Source of the DNA: Bryobacterales bacterium
GTDB lineage: Bacteria; Acidobacteriota; Terriglobia; Bryobacterales; Bryobacteraceae
Assembly (NCBI GenBank): GCA_020847045.1
Contig: JADLCT010000014.1
Coordinates: 175,682-239,681, forward strand
DNA: 64,000 nucleotides
Direction: 5' to 3'
Shown in pieces: positions 26,667-36,267 of the stretch; positions within the stretch are counted from its first letter, which is position 1, and each line of letters opens with the position of its first letter. A program made the translations under genes and the position numbers. The notes under the pieces are model-generated. The model was given only the letters and a program-made list of their open reading frames with translations, searched no databases and was not told where the DNA came from.

Positions 26667-27568
26667 CGCCAGGGGATCAGCCCGCCCCGGCCGGCACGCC
26701 GGACCCCGGGACTGCCCCCTCCACGGCCGGCGTCATCATTCGCATTTTCATCTACGCCTTCTTTTGCTGGTTCGGCATGTTGCTGCTGGCGCCGCTGTTC
26801 TACGCCGCCGCCGATACGCTCATCACCTTCGTGGCGGCCACGTTCGGCGCGGCGGCCATCGCCAATACGGTGTGCATGCGCATATACGAGCGCCGTTCGC
26901 TCGCCGAGGTTGGTTTCGGCTGGAGCGGCGCATCGGCGCGCCATCTCCTGATAGGCGCGGCCGCCTCGGCCGCCGCAGCGGCGCTGATCGTCCTGCTGCC
27001 CGCGCTGCTCGGCCTGGCCACATGGACGCGCTCGGCCGAGCAGCCTTCCGGCTGGGGCACGGTTGCCTACACCTTCGTCCTGCTTCTATTCGGCGTGGTG
27101 GCCGAGGAGCTCATGTTCCGTGGCTATGGCTTTCAGCTCATGGTGCGCCGCTTTGGCGCGTTCGCCACGCTGCTGCCCATGGGCGTGCTGTTTGCCGCCG
27201 CGCATTCGAGCAACATGAACGTCTCCTGGATCGCCCTGGTGAACACGTTTCTCTGGGGCGTCGCCCTGGGCTGGTGCGTTCTGCTTTCGGGTGACCTCTG
27301 GCTGGCCGTCGGCATCCATGCCGGCTGGAACATGGCGCTTCCGCTGCTGGGCGCCAATCTCAGCGGCTTCTCCATGCGCGTAACCGGAATCGAGCTACAG
27401 TGGAAGGTGAGTCCGCTCTGGTCGGGCGGCTCGTATGGCCCGGAAGGCGGTTTGCTCAGCCTGGTGGCGCTGCTGTTGCTGCTGGCCGGGCTGTACAAGG
27501 CGCCCATCACGCCGCAGCGCCTCGCGTTGCTCGCGCCGGAGCTTCCGCCGGAAAGGAGCCCTTCATGA
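26663..27568 (+). CDS. CPBP-family intramembrane metalloprotease
   Basis: A 301-residue membrane protein of the CaaX protease and bacteriocin-processing (Abi/CPBP) family. The conserved EE-x-x-x-R motif is present as EELMFRG (about residue 152-158), with later His-containing motifs (FAAAHSSN, GIHAGWN). About seven or eight hydrophobic segments are visible. GTG at 26663 is coupled to the GHMP kinase stop. The frame is open far upstream, but that part is antisense-like shadow of the kinase gene. Its stop overlaps the next start by 4 nt (ATGA). Confidence 0.88.
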   Translation: MTPGDQPAPAGTPDPGTAPSTAGVIIRIFIYAFFCWFGMLLLAPLFYAAADTLITFVAATFGAAAIANTVCMRIYERRSLAEVGFGWSGASARHLLIGAAASAAAAALIVLLPALLGLATWTRSAEQPSGWGTVAYTFVLLLFGVVAEELMFRGYGFQLMVRRFGAFATLLPMGVLFAAAHSSNMNVSWIALVNTFLWGVALGWCVLLSGDLWLAVGIHAGWNMALPLLGANLSGFSMRVTGIELQWKVSPLWSGGSYGPEGGLLSLVALLLLLAGLYKAPITPQRLALLAPELPPERSPS

Positions 27569-28359
27569 CCACGCGCCGAGCGGTTTCCGTTGCCGCTCTT
27601 GCCCTGCTCCTGGCTGCCTCCGCGCCGGCCCGGAACAAGCTCACCCCCGAGGAGCGCATCGAGATCATGCGCGGGCTCACCGCCGAGTTCGCCACCGCCA
27701 AGATCGGCCTTCCACGCTCCAAGAAATCCCTGCCGCTCACGGCCGATGGGAAGATCGGTGATCGCGAAAAGTGGGACGAAGCCGCGCGGGAGTTTGGTCC
27801 GGCGGCCCGCTCGGGCGACCTCGTGCAGATCACCAAGGTGGAGGTGGACGACGATCAGATCAAGCTGGAGATCAACGGCGGACTGCGAACCGGCCGCAAA
27901 TGGTACGAGCGGATCGAAATGGGCGCCGGCAACCGCACGACGCCCATCGGACAGAGCGGAAGCCCCACGCTGGGCACGCTTCTGGTGGTCGAGTTCCCGG
28001 AAGGAGTCCCGCCGGTCAAGGCGGGCGAACTGAAAAAGATGCTCCGGCCGGTGCTCGATTTTGAAAAACGCTCGGCCACGGAGAACTATGTGGAGAACCT
28101 GCCCGAGCCCATTCAGGCCGCCATCCGGGAGAAGCGAATCATCGAAGGCATGGACAAGGAGCAGGTGCTTCTGGCCGCCGGACGGCCCCGCGGCAAATCG
28201 CGGGAAACGGTGGATGGCCTGGAGTTGGAGGACTGGATCTACGGACTGCCGCCCGGCAAGATCACTTTCGTCACATTCAATGGCAGCAAGGTCGTTAAGG
28301 TGAAGGAGTCCTACGCCGGACTGGGCGGCTCAACGGCCGAGCCGCTGACGCCCCGGTAG
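27565..28359 (+). CDS. Secreted protein of unknown function
   Basis: A 264-residue protein with a signal peptide (RRAVSVAALALLLAASAPA). ATG 27565 has GAAAGGAG at 27551-27558. I do not recognise the family. Residues 20-120 contain a mixed alpha/beta segment; a late region (GMDKEQVLLAAGRPRGKSRE followed by LEDWIYGLPPGKITFV) has the pattern of SmpA/OmlA-like or BLIP-like lipoprotein domains, which is an impression only. It is the third gene of a translationally coupled set with the GHMP kinase and the CPBP protease and meets rnc convergently. Confidence 0.65.
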   Translation: MTTRRAVSVAALALLLAASAPARNKLTPEERIEIMRGLTAEFATAKIGLPRSKKSLPLTADGKIGDREKWDEAAREFGPAARSGDLVQITKVEVDDDQIKLEINGGLRTGRKWYERIEMGAGNRTTPIGQSGSPTLGTLLVVEFPEGVPPVKAGELKKMLRPVLDFEKRSATENYVENLPEPIQAAIREKRIIEGMDKEQVLLAAGRPRGKSRETVDGLELEDWIYGLPPGKITFVTFNGSKVVKVKESYAGLGGSTAEPLTPR

Positions 28360-28383
28360 GCGCGCCGGGCACACTCCATCCGG

Positions 28384-29124
28384 CTACACGCCGTCCGGTT
28401 CTTCCTGCGGGAACTGTGTCAGCAGGCACTCCAGCATCTTTTGGGCCGCCAGTTGCCCGGCCGCCTTCTTGGACGTTCCATCGGCATTTTCGGCCAATTC
28501 CAGCCCCACGCGGGCCTCCACGGTGAAGGTTTTCCGGTGCTCGGGCCCGGCCTCACGCACGGTGATGTAGCGCGGAGATGGCAGACGCAGCGTCTGCGTC
28601 ATCTCCTGCAGAGCCGCTTTGTAGTCCACCACCAGCGACTCATCCTCGCCCGCCGCCTCGTCGAATTCACCCACGACGTGCGACAGCACGAACTGCTTCA
28701 CAGGACTCATGCCCCCGTCCAGATACATGGCCGCGATAATCGCCTCCATAGCGTCTGCCAGCAGAGCCCGCTTTTCGCGTCCCCCGCTCAACTCCTCGCC
28801 GCGGCCCAGAAGCAAATACTCGCCGAGTCCCAGGCTTTGCGCCGACTCGTGCAGATGCGTGGCGCTCACCAGCAGGGCTTTCAGTTGCGACAGGCGTCCT
28901 TCGGGGAAACTCGGGTGGCGGGCGAACAACAGCTCACTGATGAGGAACCCGAGAATCGCGTCCCCCAGAAACTCCAACTGCTCGTTGTCGCCCGTGCGTT
29001 CGGTGGAACCGGCCGGTCCGTTTTCGAACGCACGGGATTTGTGCGTCAGCGCGCGCAGCAACAGTTGCTTGCTGTGAAACTGGTACCCCAGCTTCTCTTG
29101 CAGTGCCGCGAGCGCCTCTTCCAT
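28384..29124 (-). CDS. rnc: Ribonuclease III
   Basis: Double-strand-specific endoribonuclease that processes rRNA and structured mRNA. The 246-residue protein has the RNase III domain with NEQLEFLGDAILGFLISE signature (about residues 46-63), the second acidic site (LADAMEAIIAAMYLDGG), and a C-terminal dsRNA-binding domain (about 160-235, with DYKAALQEMTQ and the AAGQLAAQKMLECL helix). ATG at 29124. It is the last gene of a long minus-strand run. Confidence 0.96.
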   Translation of the reverse strand: MEEALAALQEKLGYQFHSKQLLLRALTHKSRAFENGPAGSTERTGDNEQLEFLGDAILGFLISELLFARHPSFPEGRLSQLKALLVSATHLHESAQSLGLGEYLLLGRGEELSGGREKRALLADAMEAIIAAMYLDGGMSPVKQFVLSHVVGEFDEAAGEDESLVVDYKAALQEMTQTLRLPSPRYITVREAGPEHRKTFTVEARVGLELAENADGTSKKAAGQLAAQKMLECLLTQFPQEEPDGV

Positions 29125-29157
29125 TGGCTAAGACGGCCCTGAAGGGCCGCAATCAAC

Positions 29158-29922
29158 CTACTTCTTCGCCTCTTTCAGCTTCGCGGCTTTCAACTTCTCG
29201 TTTGTCGCGGCATTCCGGATGGCCGGGTTCAGTTGCGGGTCGGCCAGAGCCTGGTCCAACACCTTGATCGCGTCGTCGGGACGGCCCGCCGTGTTGTAGG
29301 CCGCGCCCAGACGCACGCGGTCGACCGGGTCCACCTGCGCCGCCGACGAAATCGCCAGCTCGTACTGCTGAATGGCGACATCATTCTTTTTCCGCACCGT
29401 CGCCGCGATGGCAAGCGCCTGATGACCCTGCGCCACGAAGTCCTTCCGGGCGGCCTCCCATTGCGCATCGTCCAGATCCGGCCGCGGCTTGGGCGCCACC
29501 TTCGCCAGTTCCATCGCTTCGTTGGCGTACTTTTCCGCCCGGCCCAGCTTCTCTTCCTTATCCAGATCGAATTCGCGCGTCCTGGCGGAGATGTTCCGCG
29601 CCATGATCAGCATCACGGCATAGTCCTTCGGGTTGGCCTCCAGGGTCCGCTCGCCGTAGAGCAGAATCTTCTCGTAGTCGCCTTTTTCTTCGGCGGAGAT
29701 CGTCTGCATATAGAGAGCGATCGCTTTGAAGTCGGTGTCGGCGAACTTTTTCAACAGGTCGTCGGCGGCTGTAATGCGCGCGTCCGGCGTTGTCGCGTTA
29801 AACATCGCCTGCAGCGCTTCCACCTCTTTCTGCGACTTCGGCTGCGGCTGTTTCTGCCCCATGGCCAACGCCGCCGCCAGCACAACCCCCACGGCAACCC
29901 TGCCGATGGATACCAGTTTCAT
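29158..29922 (-). CDS. Secreted TPR-like protein
   Basis: A 254-residue protein with a signal peptide (GRVAVGVVLAAALAMGQ). It contains several helix-turn-helix TPR-like units: the AKNYEKILLYGERTLEANPKDY-like segment near residue 80, VAIQQYELAISSA, and LGAAYNTAGRPDDAIKVLDQAL near the end. It is therefore probably a periplasmic scaffold. It starts 3 nt after the next upstream gene (another TPR protein), so the two are likely partners. The exact role is unknown. Confidence 0.75.
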   Translation of the reverse strand: MKLVSIGRVAVGVVLAAALAMGQKQPQPKSQKEVEALQAMFNATTPDARITAADDLLKKFADTDFKAIALYMQTISAEEKGDYEKILLYGERTLEANPKDYAVMLIMARNISARTREFDLDKEEKLGRAEKYANEAMELAKVAPKPRPDLDDAQWEAARKDFVAQGHQALAIAATVRKKNDVAIQQYELAISSAAQVDPVDRVRLGAAYNTAGRPDDAIKVLDQALADPQLNPAIRNAATNEKLKAAKLKEAKK

Positions 29923-29925
29923 GTT

Positions 29926-31404
29926 CTACTCCTTCTTGTTCAGTCCTTGCTCGGCGGCCTTACGCGCGGCGTCACTTGCACCTTCCACGCTCAGCGCCTC
30001 CTGATAATATCTCTTGGCCGGATCGCGGTCGCCCGCCGCTTCGGAAAGCCTGGCCAGATATACGAGTGACCATGCCTTTTCCTGCGCATCCGGCCCCAGC
30101 TCCAACGTTTGCGTAAAGAGCTTCTCGGCCATCGCCGGATCGCGGTTCAGGGCTGCAATCCTTGCCAGACCATAATACGCCTTGGCCTGCATCCGTTTCT
30201 CGTCCGACTGCTCCAGGGCCTTCAAAAAAGTCTCGCGGGCCGGTCCCAGTTCCCGCTTCCGGTACAACTCCTCGGCGTCCTCCAGCAGCCGGGCGGCTCC
30301 GGTCAGAGCCTGTGGCGCGGGCGCCGCGGCCGGCGCCACCACCTTCACCGGCGCGGCGGTGAGGAATTGGATCTTCTCCAGCCGCTTGTCTTCCTTCTTG
30401 AGATCGACGGATGTGATCAGCTCGGGGAAGTACAGCCGCATCGCCCGTTCATCCTTTTCATAGGCCGGTAGCTGTTCGTAAAAATGCGCGGTCAGGATGA
30501 ATCCCTCGGCCATTGCCTGATCGACAAGGGCTTGCCGGGCCGCCGCGCCATAGGCCAAGCGCGCCTCGATGGCCTTGATGAGGCTCCGCGTCACGAGCAG
30601 CAGGAAATCATCCTTGAAGTGCTGCGCCAGCGCCGGAGCGGCGGCGGCGAACTCCGCCAGCGCCTTCTTCTCGTTGATCTCCCGGGCGTATTTCGTCGCC
30701 AGAGGATCCAGTAGAAAATGCAGCCAGGCCTCGCGGATCTCCTCGATCTTCGGTTCGGCTGAATGAGTGACCACCAGGAAGTAGTCGTCGAGAAACGTGG
30801 CGAAGTGGACCTGGTTCGGCGCGCCCACCAGGTCCACATACACCTGGAAGTTCCGCCCCATGTAGCCACCGCTCAACGGCGACCGCAGATACCCGCTGGA
30901 CTCCTGTACGGCCTTGATCACGCCGCCCTGGTACCTGGCCAGTTCCTGATCGATGGCCGGCTGGGATCGCACCCACAAATCGTCAATGTTCGCCTCGGAG
31001 CAGAACTTCCGCAGCAGCGGCGCCAGTTCCACCAGCGAGGCCACGTCCGGCGGAAGCTCGTGCAGGCGCATCTTTGGCTTGAACTCCGGCGGCCCGTCCG
31101 TCAGCAGCCCGTAGGTGATGTACAGGCGCATGGTCGCGGCGGGCGACTCCTGCCGGTGCTGCCGGAAAAATTCGCGCAGATCCCGCACCGAAGCCAGCCG
31201 CCTGGCCTGAATCGCATCGCGCACCGCTTTGCGCAGCGGGTGGTTGGACGGCGAATCCGGTTCGGGCGATTCGCCCGCCGCGTCCAGCGCCGCCAGCACC
31301 GTGAACAGCGATTTGCTCGCGTCCAACTGGTTCTGGGGTTGCGCGCGCAACCCCGCCGCCGTCACCAGCGCCAACGCGGCGGCGGCCGCGCGACTAATGC
31401 GCAC
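29926..31404 (-). CDS. Secreted TPR-repeat protein of unknown function
   Basis: A protein of about 492 residues. The chosen GTG at 31404 precedes a signal peptide (ISRAAAAALALVTAAGLRAQ) and overlaps the TonB receptor stop by 11 nt; an ATG at 31425 is possible. The middle region is not recognised. The C-terminal ~130 residues carry TPR units (AEELYRKRELGPARETFLKALE, AYYGLARIAALNRDPAMAEKLF, LVYLARLSEAAGDRDPAKRYY). Position directly behind a TonB-dependent receptor suggests a periplasmic partner, but that is inferred from context only. Confidence 0.7.
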   Translation of the reverse strand: MRISRAAAAALALVTAAGLRAQPQNQLDASKSLFTVLAALDAAGESPEPDSPSNHPLRKAVRDAIQARRLASVRDLREFFRQHRQESPAATMRLYITYGLLTDGPPEFKPKMRLHELPPDVASLVELAPLLRKFCSEANIDDLWVRSQPAIDQELARYQGGVIKAVQESSGYLRSPLSGGYMGRNFQVYVDLVGAPNQVHFATFLDDYFLVVTHSAEPKIEEIREAWLHFLLDPLATKYAREINEKKALAEFAAAAPALAQHFKDDFLLLVTRSLIKAIEARLAYGAAARQALVDQAMAEGFILTAHFYEQLPAYEKDERAMRLYFPELITSVDLKKEDKRLEKIQFLTAAPVKVVAPAAAPAPQALTGAARLLEDAEELYRKRELGPARETFLKALEQSDEKRMQAKAYYGLARIAALNRDPAMAEKLFTQTLELGPDAQEKAWSLVYLARLSEAAGDRDPAKRYYQEALSVEGASDAARKAAEQGLNKKE

Positions 31405-33202
31405 CGAACACCACCACTTCCACACCGGCCATCACTCCACGTCCAGGCATCGCCACTCCAAAAATCTCCTGATAGTGAGTATCCGTCAGGTTCGAGACCT
31501 GGAAGAAGGGATGCAGTCTCCCCCGCGTCCTGGCCACATAGACGCCGGCCACTCCGTACGCGTTTCTTGCATAGCGCTGAACGGCGCCCACGCGCACGCG
31601 CGCCAGCATCCCGCCGGGAAGCGGACTCTGCCATCCGGCTAACGCCGAATGGGTGGGGTAGTTGAAGGTGTACTTCGAAAATACGCCATCCAACTGGTCC
31701 TGCGCTCCATGCAGTGCGGTATAGCGGAAATCGAACAGGTGCGTCCGGGCCGCGCGCACCGTGACGGCCGCCTCCACGCCCTGAAACCGCAGGCTCTGGA
31801 AGTTCGTCGCCCGCCAGATATCGTTCAACGAGCGCCGGACGTAGTCGATGCCGTCACGCTCGCGCCGCTGGAAATAGGTGAATTCGCCGCGTATGTTTCC
31901 GCCCAGGTTCCAGTCCAGTCCCGCCTCGCCGCTCCAGGCGCGCTCGGGACGCAAGCCGGGGGAGCCCAGGTTCGCCGGATCATGATAGTAGAGGTCTGTG
32001 AATGTAGGCAGGCGGAACGCGCGGCTGAGACTGCCCCGCAGTTTCAACTTCGGCGTCAGCCACACACCAGCGGCCGCCGTCGGGCTCACCTGGTGGTTGG
32101 CCGACGCATACACCTCGTCGCGCACGCCCAGCGTGAACGAAAAACGGCTCAGCGCGCGCATATCGAAGGCCGCGTAGGCCGCTCCGCGCGCCCGCGCATG
32201 CTCGCCCAGGTTGTTGCTCTGAATTCCATCGCGCAGAAACTCGCCGCCATAGAAGAGCCGCGCGTTGGTTCCGAACTCTTCTTTCCGCCGCACCGTGGCC
32301 TGCCAGCTTTCCGCCGCATGACGGTTGGTGAACACCTGGGGACGGTCGCGGTACAGCACGAACAGGTCTGTGTGCCGCCGGTAGCTCAGGCTGGCCTCGG
32401 TGCGCTCACCGAAGCTTTGCCGCAGGGCGGAGTACCACGTCTTAGTCCGTTCCCATGAGTTGTAGTTCCCGTAGAACTGCTCGGCCCCAAACGGCTTGTC
32501 GGCGTGCCCCAGCACCAGTTCGGTGTGGCCCAGCGCCGTCTCACCCCGCGTGGTGGAAGACAATGCCAGGCTGCGGAAATCCCGGTTCGGCATGAACCCC
32601 GTGGAGGCGTCGCGGTAGGCCGCCAGTTGCTGGCTCCACCGCCGGCCCGCCCAGGCGCCACTGGCGCGCTGCTGGTTGGAGCCCCAGTTCCCGAGCGCGC
32701 CGCGCAGACGGAACTCGCTCGTCCCGGGAGGCTTCGTGATCAGGTTCACCACACCCCCGACGGCGTCGCTTCCATACAGGGCCGAGCCCGAGCCCTTCAT
32801 GACCTCCACACGCTCCACGGCATCCAAAGCCACGGGGATGTCCAGGTTGTGATGGCCGCTTTGCGCGTCGTTCAGGCGCAGGCCGTTCAACAGAATCAGC
32901 GTCTGCCCGAAAGAAGAGCCGCGAATGGAGACGTCGGTTTGAATATTTCCGGGCGCGCGCTGCCGCAGGTCCACCGACGGCTCCAGATTCAGAAAGTCGA
33001 TCACGGAATTCGACACGAGCGACTGTTCGCCCCGCACCGGGAGCGAGCGCACGCTACGGTCGGCCTCTTCCAGGGGAACAGGAGCGTAGGCGCCCGTCAC
33101 GACGACGGTGTCCTTGCGCACGGGTTCCTCGCCCATCAGGGGGAGCGTCAGAAGGGAAACAGCCAGGAGGAGACTAGCGTATGGTCGGAGTGAAACGGCC
33201 AT
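31394..33202 (-). CDS. TonB-dependent outer-membrane receptor
   Basis: A receptor of about 602 residues. ATG 33202 gives a good signal peptide (RPYASLLLAVSLLTLPLMG); ATG 33217 is the alternative. A plug domain follows (DTVVVTGAY at its start as a TonB-box-like region, SIRGSSFGQTLILLNGLRLND, VERVEVMKGSGSALYGSDAVGGVVN) and then a beta-barrel with many aromatic strand ends. The length is at the short end, as for cobalamin or small siderophore receptors (BtuB-like). The ligand is not indicated. Overlaps the HpnI-type gene by 29 nt. Confidence 0.9.
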   Translation of the reverse strand: MAVSLRPYASLLLAVSLLTLPLMGEEPVRKDTVVVTGAYAPVPLEEADRSVRSLPVRGEQSLVSNSVIDFLNLEPSVDLRQRAPGNIQTDVSIRGSSFGQTLILLNGLRLNDAQSGHHNLDIPVALDAVERVEVMKGSGSALYGSDAVGGVVNLITKPPGTSEFRLRGALGNWGSNQQRASGAWAGRRWSQQLAAYRDASTGFMPNRDFRSLALSSTTRGETALGHTELVLGHADKPFGAEQFYGNYNSWERTKTWYSALRQSFGERTEASLSYRRHTDLFVLYRDRPQVFTNRHAAESWQATVRRKEEFGTNARLFYGGEFLRDGIQSNNLGEHARARGAAYAAFDMRALSRFSFTLGVRDEVYASANHQVSPTAAAGVWLTPKLKLRGSLSRAFRLPTFTDLYYHDPANLGSPGLRPERAWSGEAGLDWNLGGNIRGEFTYFQRRERDGIDYVRRSLNDIWRATNFQSLRFQGVEAAVTVRAARTHLFDFRYTALHGAQDQLDGVFSKYTFNYPTHSALAGWQSPLPGGMLARVRVGAVQRYARNAYGVAGVYVARTRGRLHPFFQVSNLTDTHYQEIFGVAMPGRGVMAGVEVVVFGAH

Positions 33203-34313
33203 CAGGGTGTAAATCATATTGTCGCCCACGCCAGCGGATCGTGCGGCCAAAGAACCCGGCCACCCAGAACAGGAAGCTCAGCAGGTCCTGCGCCGGGATC
33301 AGCCACCAGCGTTTCGCCGTGAGAGGGTCGTGCAGGACGGGGCCGGCCGTGGCCCAGGCCGCCGCCGCCCGCAGCGCCGCCGCCACTGCGCACACCGGCC
33401 ACCACTGCGGCGCCAGCGCCAGCAGCAGCAGGATGAGCGGCGTGGGGTTGGTGAACAACTGGCCCACATAGCCCGCCGGCCGCGAGCATCGCGTGGACCT
33501 GCACCACCGCAAACGGTGCGCGAAGTTCTCCCGCATCGACGGGCCGCCAATGTGATGATCCACGACGTACCGCGACAGTCCCACACCCAAACCCGCCCCG
33601 GCGGCCAGATGCCCGAGCATGAAATCCTCGGCCAGATACTCACGCACGCGCGCCCAACCGCCTATCGCCGCGATGGCCTGCCGGCGCGCCACCACGGCGG
33701 GCCCCACGGCGAAGCGCATGCCTTCCAACAGGCGCGCCACCAGCACGCCGGACAGAAACTCCGTGTTGGCCCCGATGGCCTCCAGCGTGGACCACAAGCC
33801 TCCACCCGGCACGGCGCGGTACGGGCACGTCGTCAGGGCCAGTCCTGGATTTTCAAACTCACCCGCCATCCGCCGCAGGAAGTCCGGCCCCACGGCGATA
33901 TCGGAATCGCACATGGCCAGCAGGTCGAAGCGGGCTTCGGCCGTCATCTTCTCCAGGCTCCAGACCTTGGCGTTCGGCCACTCCGGTTCGCCCGTCAGAA
34001 TGAGCTTCGAGGGGACATGAGGGTGGGCCGCGGACAGACGGCGCACCACGGCCGCGGCCGGATCGTCCGCGGACCGGACGGCGAAGATCAGTTCGTAGTT
34101 GGGGTATTCCTGCGTGAAGAAGGTTGCCAGCAGCGGTTCGAGTCCCGGCTCGGCGCCGTACAGCGGTTTCAATACGGAGATGGGCGTTACTCTGAGAGCG
34201 CGCGCCACCGGTTGGCGCAGATAGGAACCGGCGGCCAGCAGGGTCAGCACGCAATACACCGACGCGCCGGCCACCAGCGCCAGCGCCACCAGTGTTGCCG
34301 CCGTCCAGAACAC
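33174..34313 (-). CDS. HpnI-type hopanoid glycosyltransferase (GT2/ceramide glucosyltransferase-like)
   Basis: A 379-residue membrane glycosyltransferase. An N-terminal helix (about 5-28) is followed by a GT domain with ISVLKPLYG, the D-x-D site CDSDIAVG, the acceptor Asp in YLAEDFMLG and a (Q/R)-x-x-R-W-like HRLRWCRSTR. Hydrophobic helices follow near residues 285-330 and 345-355. The pattern is that of HpnI, which adds N-acetylglucosamine to bacteriohopanetetrol, and of ceramide glucosyltransferases. No other hpn genes are in the window, so the name is provisional. ThrS lies 1 nt upstream. Confidence 0.78.
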   Translation of the reverse strand: MFWTAATLVALALVAGASVYCVLTLLAAGSYLRQPVARALRVTPISVLKPLYGAEPGLEPLLATFFTQEYPNYELIFAVRSADDPAAAVVRRLSAAHPHVPSKLILTGEPEWPNAKVWSLEKMTAEARFDLLAMCDSDIAVGPDFLRRMAGEFENPGLALTTCPYRAVPGGGLWSTLEAIGANTEFLSGVLVARLLEGMRFAVGPAVVARRQAIAAIGGWARVREYLAEDFMLGHLAAGAGLGVGLSRYVVDHHIGGPSMRENFAHRLRWCRSTRCSRPAGYVGQLFTNPTPLILLLLALAPQWWPVCAVAAALRAAAAWATAGPVLHDPLTAKRWWLIPAQDLLSFLFWVAGFFGRTIRWRGRQYDLHPDGRFTPTIR

Positions 34314-34314
34314 T

Positions 34315-36249
34315 TTATTCGAACGGCGTGCGTTCAGTGATCAGCTTCATCGCCCCGGCGATGAACTGCGAAACCGGTTGCGCGCCCTGGTCGCCGTGCC
34401 GGCGGTTGCGTACGGACACCGAGCCCGACTCAACCTCCTTGTCGCCGACCACGAGCATGAAGGGAACCTTCGCCAGTTGGGCTTCGCGAATCTTCATGTT
34501 CACCTTCTCGCTCCGCTCGTCGATGGTGGCGCGCAGCCCGGCCGCTTTCAACTCCTGAAGAACCTGGCGCGCGAAGGGCGCGTGACGGTCCGAAATCGGC
34601 AGCAGCGTCGCTTGCACCGGCGCCAGCCACACCGGGAAGGCGCCGGCGTAGTGTTCCGTCAGAATGCCGAAGAACCGCTCCACGGAGCCGAACAGCGCCC
34701 GGTGCACCATCAGCGGCTGATGCTTCCTGTTGTCGTCGCCGGTGAACTCCAGGCCGAACCGGCGCGGCAGCGTGAAATCAAACTGCACCGTGGACAACTG
34801 CCATTTCCGGCCGATCGCGTCCACCAGCTTCACGTCGATCTTGGGACCGTAGAACGCCGCCTCGTCCGGCATGATGCGGGCATTCCAACCGAGACGCTCT
34901 GTTGCCTGCCGCAGCGACTTCTCGGCCAGCGCCCACAACTCCGGCGCGCCGTCGTACTTGCCAGACACGCCGCCATCCCAGGTGCTCAGCTCGGCCTCGT
35001 ACTTGTCGAAGCCAAAGGTGTGCAGCACGTCGCGCGCGAACTCGAGGCAGGAGACCACCTCGTTCTCGATCTGCTCGGGCGTACAGAAGATATGAGCATC
35101 GTCCTGCGTGAAGCCGCGCACGCGCAGCAGTCCGTGCATCGTGCCCGACCGTTCATAGCGGTACACCGTGCCCAGCTCGCCCAGACGCACCGGAAGATCG
35201 CGGTAGCTGCGCGGCTTGGAGCGGTAGATCAGGATGTGCCCGGGACAGTTCATCGGCTTGAGCTGGTACTCGGCATCGTCCAGCTCCATCGGTTTGAACA
35301 TGTTCTCGCCGTAAAAGTTGGCGTGGCCCGAGGTTTTCCACAGATCCAGCCGCGCCACGTGGGGCGTGAACACCAGATCGTAGCCCCGCTCCACATAGGC
35401 GTCGCGCATCCAGTCTTCCAGGACGCGGCGCACGGTCGCGCCTTTGGGCAGGAAGAAGATCAGGCCCGGACCGGCCAGCTCGTCGATCATGTACAGCTCG
35501 AGTTCCTGGCCCAGCTTCCGGTGATCGCGCTTTTTGGCTTCCTCGAGCATCTTCAGATAGCCGTCGAGGTCCTTCTGCGAGAACCAGGCCGTGCCGTAGA
35601 TGCGCTGCAACTGCTTCCGCTTCTCGTCGCCCTTCCAATAGGCGCCGGCGACCGAGAGCAGCTTGAACGCCTTGATCCGCTTGGTGGACGGCACGTGCGG
35701 GCCGCGGCAGAAGTCGATGAACTGGGGTCCCAGCGTGTACTCGCTGAACTCGTCGCCCGCGCGCTCCTGAATCAGCTCGCACTTCATCCAGGCGTCCTTG
35801 TACTTGGAGAGCCCCTCGTCCTTCTTCGTCCAAACGCGTTCATACGGCAGGTCGCGCGCCTGGATCTCCCACATCTTTTTTTCGATCCGTTCCAGGTCCT
35901 CGGGCGTGAAGGGTTCGGGGCGGTCGAAGTCGTAGTAGAACCCGTTTTCGATGGGAGGTCCGATGCCCAGCTTGGTCTCCGGGAACAGTTCCAGCACGGC
36001 GGCGGCCAGCAGGTGGGCCGTCGAATGCCGGTAGACTTCCAGGGACTGGGGATCCTTCGAGGTCAGAATCCTCAACTCCGTGTTTTCCGTGAGCGGGCGC
36101 GTCAGGTCGCGCAGTTCTCCGTTCACCTGCGCCACCACGGCGTCGTCGGCCAAACGGGGGCTGATGGAGCGGGCGATTGCGAGCGGCGAAATCCCGGCGG
36201 GATGGGACTGCTGACTGCCATCCGGCAGCGTTACGGTAATGCTGGACAT
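34315..36249 (-). CDS. thrS: Threonyl-tRNA synthetase
   Basis: Charges tRNA-Thr. At 644 residues it is full length: N-terminal TGS domain (about 1-62), editing domain with HSTAHLLAAAV (zinc/editing His), the class II catalytic core (motif 2 YRYERSGTMHGLLRVRGFTQDD, zinc ligands in MNCPGHILIY and HRALFGS), and a C-terminal anticodon-binding domain (PVQATLLPISDRHAPFARQV). ATG 36249. One nt separates its end from the HpnI-type gene start. Confidence 0.97.
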   Translation of the reverse strand: MSSITVTLPDGSQQSHPAGISPLAIARSISPRLADDAVVAQVNGELRDLTRPLTENTELRILTSKDPQSLEVYRHSTAHLLAAAVLELFPETKLGIGPPIENGFYYDFDRPEPFTPEDLERIEKKMWEIQARDLPYERVWTKKDEGLSKYKDAWMKCELIQERAGDEFSEYTLGPQFIDFCRGPHVPSTKRIKAFKLLSVAGAYWKGDEKRKQLQRIYGTAWFSQKDLDGYLKMLEEAKKRDHRKLGQELELYMIDELAGPGLIFFLPKGATVRRVLEDWMRDAYVERGYDLVFTPHVARLDLWKTSGHANFYGENMFKPMELDDAEYQLKPMNCPGHILIYRSKPRSYRDLPVRLGELGTVYRYERSGTMHGLLRVRGFTQDDAHIFCTPEQIENEVVSCLEFARDVLHTFGFDKYEAELSTWDGGVSGKYDGAPELWALAEKSLRQATERLGWNARIMPDEAAFYGPKIDVKLVDAIGRKWQLSTVQFDFTLPRRFGLEFTGDDNRKHQPLMVHRALFGSVERFFGILTEHYAGAFPVWLAPVQATLLPISDRHAPFARQVLQELKAAGLRATIDERSEKVNMKIREAQLAKVPFMLVVGDKEVESGSVSVRNRRHGDQGAQPVSQFIAGAMKLITERTPFE

Positions 36250-36267
36250 GGATGTAGGGGTACAATC